From Acidobacteriota bacterium (GTDB lineage: Bacteria; Acidobacteriota; Terriglobia; Terriglobales; Acidobacteriaceae), in contig QHVR01000423.1 in NCBI GenBank assembly GCA_003223595.1, positions 1-10,215 of the forward strand: a stretch of 10,215 nucleotides of DNA, written 5' to 3'. Below the pieces are notes generated by a model, which made no database searches, was not told the DNA's origin, and saw nothing but the letters and a program-made list of their open reading frames with translations. Both the position numbers and the translations under genes were made by a program. Below are positions 7,519-10,215 of the stretch, piece after piece. How positions within the stretch are numbered: the stretch's first letter is position 1; every line of letters starts with the position of its first letter.

Positions 7519-8280
7519 GTGTCTCAATTGCAGATCAGAATTGTCTCAGACAAAGATTCATTGGGCCGGGCTGCGGCGGAGCAGGCCGCGGCTTCGATTC
7601 GCCGAGCCATACAGCAGCGAGGAGTCGCTCGAATCATTGCGGCCACAGGGGCCTCCCAGTTCGAATTTCTGGATGCGTTGACCGCCGCTCCCAACATCGA
7701 CTGGAGTTGCGTCGAGGTGTTCCACCTCGACGAATACATCGGACTTCCTATCACACATCCGGCGAGTTTCAGAAAGTACTTGCTGGAGCGTCTCATCAAC
7801 AAGACCGGGATTACCCGGTACCATTTCCTGGACGGAGACGGAGACGCTCGACGTTCGGTTGCCGAGATTGGGAGGGAGTTGCAGCGTGAGCCGGTGGATC
7901 TCGCATTTGTCGGAATTGGAGAGAATGGGCACTTGGCATTCAACGATCCACCTGCAGATTTCGAGACCGACGACCCCTACCTGATTGTCCAACTCGACCA
8001 CAAATGCCGGCAGCAGCAAGTGAACGAAGGATGGTTCGGCAGTGTTGCGGAGGTTCCCACGCAGGCAATTTCGATGTCGGTGAAACAAATTATGCGCGCG
8101 AGGGAAATCATCGTGGTGGTTCCCGACGAGCGCAAGGCGCAAGCGGTGAAGAACTCGCTCGAGGGAGAAATTATGCCAATGGTGCCGGCATCGATTCTGC
8201 GTCGGCACCCGAACGCCACCATTTATCTCGACAAGGATTCGGCGGCTCTGCTAACTTCAGCAGTCCCGACGGCCACGTGA
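7519..8280 (+). CDS. nagB: Glucosamine-6-phosphate deaminase/isomerase (NagB) family protein
   Basis: NagB converts glucosamine-6-phosphate to fructose-6-phosphate and ammonia in the cytoplasm, the last step of amino-sugar catabolism. The 253-aa product has the family's usual length and no signal peptide. Visible landmarks are the sugar-phosphate loop ATGAS (42-46), HLDEYIGLP with Asp71 matching the E. coli proton-transfer Asp72, the signature GIGENGHLAFNDPP (132-145) with His138 matching His143, and PDERKAQAV with Lys206 matching the phosphate-contacting Lys208. Compared with E. coli NagB, Asp141 is replaced by Asn136 (Asn also occurs in Bacillus-type enzymes) and Glu148 by Asp143. The segment LDHKCRQQQVNEGWF (159-173) belongs to a NagB-like subgroup known mainly from sequence data. 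The allosteric C-terminal tail of E. coli NagB is absent. Start is GTG. It follows the amidohydrolase gene by 47 nt. A related sugar-phosphate isomerase activity is possible; family membership is secure. Confidence 0.9.
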   Translation: MSQLQIRIVSDKDSLGRAAAEQAAASIRRAIQQRGVARIIAATGASQFEFLDALTAAPNIDWSCVEVFHLDEYIGLPITHPASFRKYLLERLINKTGITRYHFLDGDGDARRSVAEIGRELQREPVDLAFVGIGENGHLAFNDPPADFETDDPYLIVQLDHKCRQQQVNEGWFGSVAEVPTQAISMSVKQIMRAREIIVVVPDERKAQAVKNSLEGEIMPMVPASILRRHPNATIYLDKDSAALLTSAVPTAT

Positions 8281-8354
8281 TTCGGCCGGACCTGCAAACC
8301 TCCGAGAGAGGCCCCGCTCCGAATACGGGCGCATTATCCCTACGCCGCCGTTCC
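8281..8354. other. Convergent intergenic gap without a clear terminator
   Basis: This 74-nt gap separates the NagB-family gene from the convergent esterase gene. The only pairing noticed is CCCG with CGGG around 8320-8335, too weak to call a bidirectional terminator, and there is no T or A run. Confidence 0.4.
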
Positions 8355-10215
8355 TTACTGAATGTACGCGCCACCCGGCAGTAAATACTGAATCGGCCAT
8401 AACTCGCGACCTTGTAGAACGACTTCCGACCACTTCATGATGTGCCCCGCGGCATGCGGGTCAGGATTCACTTCGGGAAGTGTACTGGCGATGGCCGAGC
8501 CCAGGAGTGCACTGTCTGGGTCGCTGACAATGGAGAACGAGCCGGCGTGCAGTTTCTCTGTGGAGAAACGGACCGCGATCTCGGCATCCTCGATCATCTG
8601 CAGGAAATAAGGCCTGCCGGTTAGCAAAGAGTTATATACGTAATCCGCCAGAACACTCGAAAGTGGATTGGCGTACGCCTGCGACTCGTCCGTGAGGGCC
8701 AGAGAAGGATCGTCCTCAGAGACCGCCTTGTAGCGCATACGCGTTTCGCCGAGCCCGCGAAAATCGAAGCTGATGACATCGTGTCCGGCATTCACTTGCT
8801 TCGCGATGTCCGTCCAATCGTTCGCAACAGCTTTGCCATCTTTGCTGAACCACAGCAGCCAGCCCTTGTTTTGGCCGCTGATCTTGTGGATGTGGATCAA
8901 AGGCATCACCAGACTATGGCTGTGATGTAAGACATATCGATCAATGGCTATGTCTCTGAAAGTGGAGGTGCCGGCCTTTTCCCATGCGATAGTACCGGCA
9001 GCTGGTGCCACATTTTCGAAAGCTACAAACTTCCACGAACGAATGCCTGGATATCCTTTGCCCAAATAGAGCTGCCGAATTGATTCAGTCGGCCGGCCTT
9101 GGTGCTCGGTGTAATAGTCCCGGATGAAGTCGGTCAGCGGTTTTGCGTCTTGAGTATCCTGCATCACCTGGCCAGTCGAGGTGCATTGCAACTGCTTCCC
9201 CTCGAGTTGCTGAACGGGCGCCAAGGTTCGCACCGCTGGCATTTGATTGAAATGATCCATGAACTCGAATGCCGCTTCCTGGTTGGCATCGGAGTACTCG
9301 TGGCCGTGATAGCCCTCGGCCATGGCGATGCGGTCACCATGTCCGAAGCGGGCATAAAGCTGGTGCACTTCGCGGAATGTTTTCTCCGCTCCCTCGATGG
9401 GGAAAAAATCGAGCACGGCGGCGGCGACGAATACCGGCCGTGGATACATGAGCGCGAGCAATCCGGCATTATCAACGCCTTTCGAGATCATGCCGTAAAG
9501 ATCCTGCTCCGGATCACTGTCGGGATCCTTGAAAATGCGGTTGTGAATGCGCATCGGCAGGGCAGTGATGTAGCAGGAGATCGCGGCGACTTTGATGCGA
9601 GGTTCGAGAGCAGCGATGTGTATCGCCTGAAAGCCGCCCCCGCTCGTGCCGGTGATGTTGATGCGGCTGGAATCAACTTCGGGGAGGGTCAGCAGGTAAT
9701 CAAAGGCGCGCAATCCGTCCCAGATTTCCCAGCGTGCCAGGTTAGCGCCCACCAAGTATGCAAGATTACCGAGTACGGCATGCTCGGCACAGATCAGGTT
9801 GTAGCGGCTCTTCCCGGTCTTTGCATCCCAGAACTGGCTGCGCTCCCCTTGGCCGACCGGGTCCCAGGCCAGAACAACGTACCCGCGCAGTACCAGGCGC
9901 TGGCACAGCGATTGATAATGATTCTTGCCGTCAGTGGCGTGTCCCGCGGGTACGAGAACGGCAGGATATTTTTTTGTTTTGCCTGTATCGCCATTGTCCG
10001 GCACATACAGAAGAGCAGTCACATACAATCCCGGAAGGCTTTCAAAAATCACCTTACTGATGTGAAAGCCGTTCATTGGAATCGTGCCGGTGATCCTCGC
10101 TCGCAACGGAGTCCTGGTTTTGGGAAGTCCGCCAATCATCTGTAACAGCTTCTCTCGCAGATCGCGCTGCAGGCGCAACATATCAGCTTCGGTTCGAATG
10201 CCACGCCACGCTGCC
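8355..10215 (-). CDS. Acetylxylan-esterase-like two-module alpha/beta hydrolase (N-terminus cut by the window edge)
   Basis: The frame stays open past the ATG at 10181 to the window edge (upstream residues read AWRGIRTEAD) with no good ribosome site before that ATG, so the gene is partial and the true start lies outside. Numbered from 10181, the first module is a serine hydrolase. VPAGHATDGK (77-86) is the usual oxyanion region, GTSGGG (178-183) holds nucleophile Ser180, LDFFPIEG (257-264) gives Asp258, and GYHGHEYS (290-297) gives the catalytic His (292 or 294). The second module, from about 430, again looks like an alpha/beta hydrolase (GWLLWFSKDGK, ISFDFRGLGETR), but where a GxSxG elbow would be it reads SIVSDPDSALLGSAI, so it seems inactive. 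Such proteins are usually annotated as acetylxylan esterases in Acidobacteriota and Planctomycetota. The substrate is not proven. Whether it is secreted cannot be judged without the N-terminus. It is convergent with the NagB-family gene. Confidence 0.85.
   Translation of the reverse strand, partial: AAWRGIRTEADMLRLQRDLREKLLQMIGGLPKTRTPLRARITGTIPMNGFHISKVIFESLPGLYVTALLYVPDNGDTGKTKKYPAVLVPAGHATDGKNHYQSLCQRLVLRGYVVLAWDPVGQGERSQFWDAKTGKSRYNLICAEHAVLGNLAYLVGANLARWEIWDGLRAFDYLLTLPEVDSSRINITGTSGGGFQAIHIAALEPRIKVAAISCYITALPMRIHNRIFKDPDSDPEQDLYGMISKGVDNAGLLALMYPRPVFVAAAVLDFFPIEGAEKTFREVHQLYARFGHGDRIAMAEGYHGHEYSDANQEAAFEFMDHFNQMPAVRTLAPVQQLEGKQLQCTSTGQVMQDTQDAKPLTDFIRDYYTEHQGRPTESIRQLYLGKGYPGIRSWKFVAFENVAPAAGTIAWEKAGTSTFRDIAIDRYVLHHSHSLVMPLIHIHKISGQNKGWLLWFSKDGKAVANDWTDIAKQVNAGHDVISFDFRGLGETRMRYKAVSEDDPSLALTDESQAYANPLSSVLADYVYNSLLTGRPYFLQMIEDAEIAVRFSTEKLHAGSFSIVSDPDSALLGSAIASTLPEVNPDPHAAGHIMKWSEVVLQGRELWPIQYLLPGGAYIQ

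Noticed and set aside
7472..7681. ATG directly after the amidohydrolase stop, opening a 69-codon frame
   Set aside because: It overlaps the conserved NagB-family N-terminus in another frame and shows no protein-like pattern; the GTG at 7519 with its own ribosome site explains the region.
8004..8384. 126-codon + strand frame overlapping the end of the NagB-family gene
   Set aside because: It runs out of frame through conserved NagB sequence and then antisense to the esterase tail.
9099..10145. 348-codon + strand open frame opposite the esterase gene
   Set aside because: The sense (-) frame shows a full Ser-Asp-His hydrolase module; the + frame has no family features and no good ribosome site.

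Overview
The window looks like chromosomal DNA from a free-living Gram-negative bacterium, most likely an acidobacterium (Acidobacteriota, Terriglobia-like). The reasons are a very large Oar-type TonB-dependent receptor with an N-terminal carboxypeptidase-regulatory-like domain, a secreted Asp-box (BNR) propeller, a Tat-exported amidohydrolase_2 protein, a two-module acetylxylan-esterase-like hydrolase, and moderately high GC judged by eye. The taxonomic call is inference from gene content, because no marker gene is present. I see no RNA gene, mobile element, CRISPR array or integration site.

Layout. Four genes run on the + strand: (1) 44-3853, an outer-membrane TonB-dependent receptor of 1269 aa; (2) 3992-6250, an exported protein with about twelve Asp-box repeats; (3) 6278-7471, a Tat-exported metal-dependent amidohydrolase/decarboxylase-fold protein; (4) 7519-8280, a cytoplasmic glucosamine-6-phosphate deaminase (NagB) family protein. 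Genes 2-4 are separated by only 27 and 47 nt and are probably one transcript. The receptor lies 138 nt upstream of gene 2 and may share that transcript or have its own. A fifth gene on the - strand (10215-8355) converges on gene 4 with a 74-nt gap. It encodes an alpha/beta hydrolase whose N-terminus lies outside the window. No stretch longer than 300 nt lacks a gene.

How the genes may work together (inference). The set has one outer-membrane importer, two exported putative degradative proteins, one cytoplasmic amino-sugar-phosphate enzyme and one carbohydrate-ester-type hydrolase. This resembles a glycan or amino-sugar uptake and breakdown locus, but without SusD, a classical GH domain, a sugar kinase or a regulator in view. 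The substrate cannot be read from the sequence. The individual families are known. The less usual points are the propeller of unassigned function, the particular combination of genes, and the altered active-site residues of the NagB-like protein.
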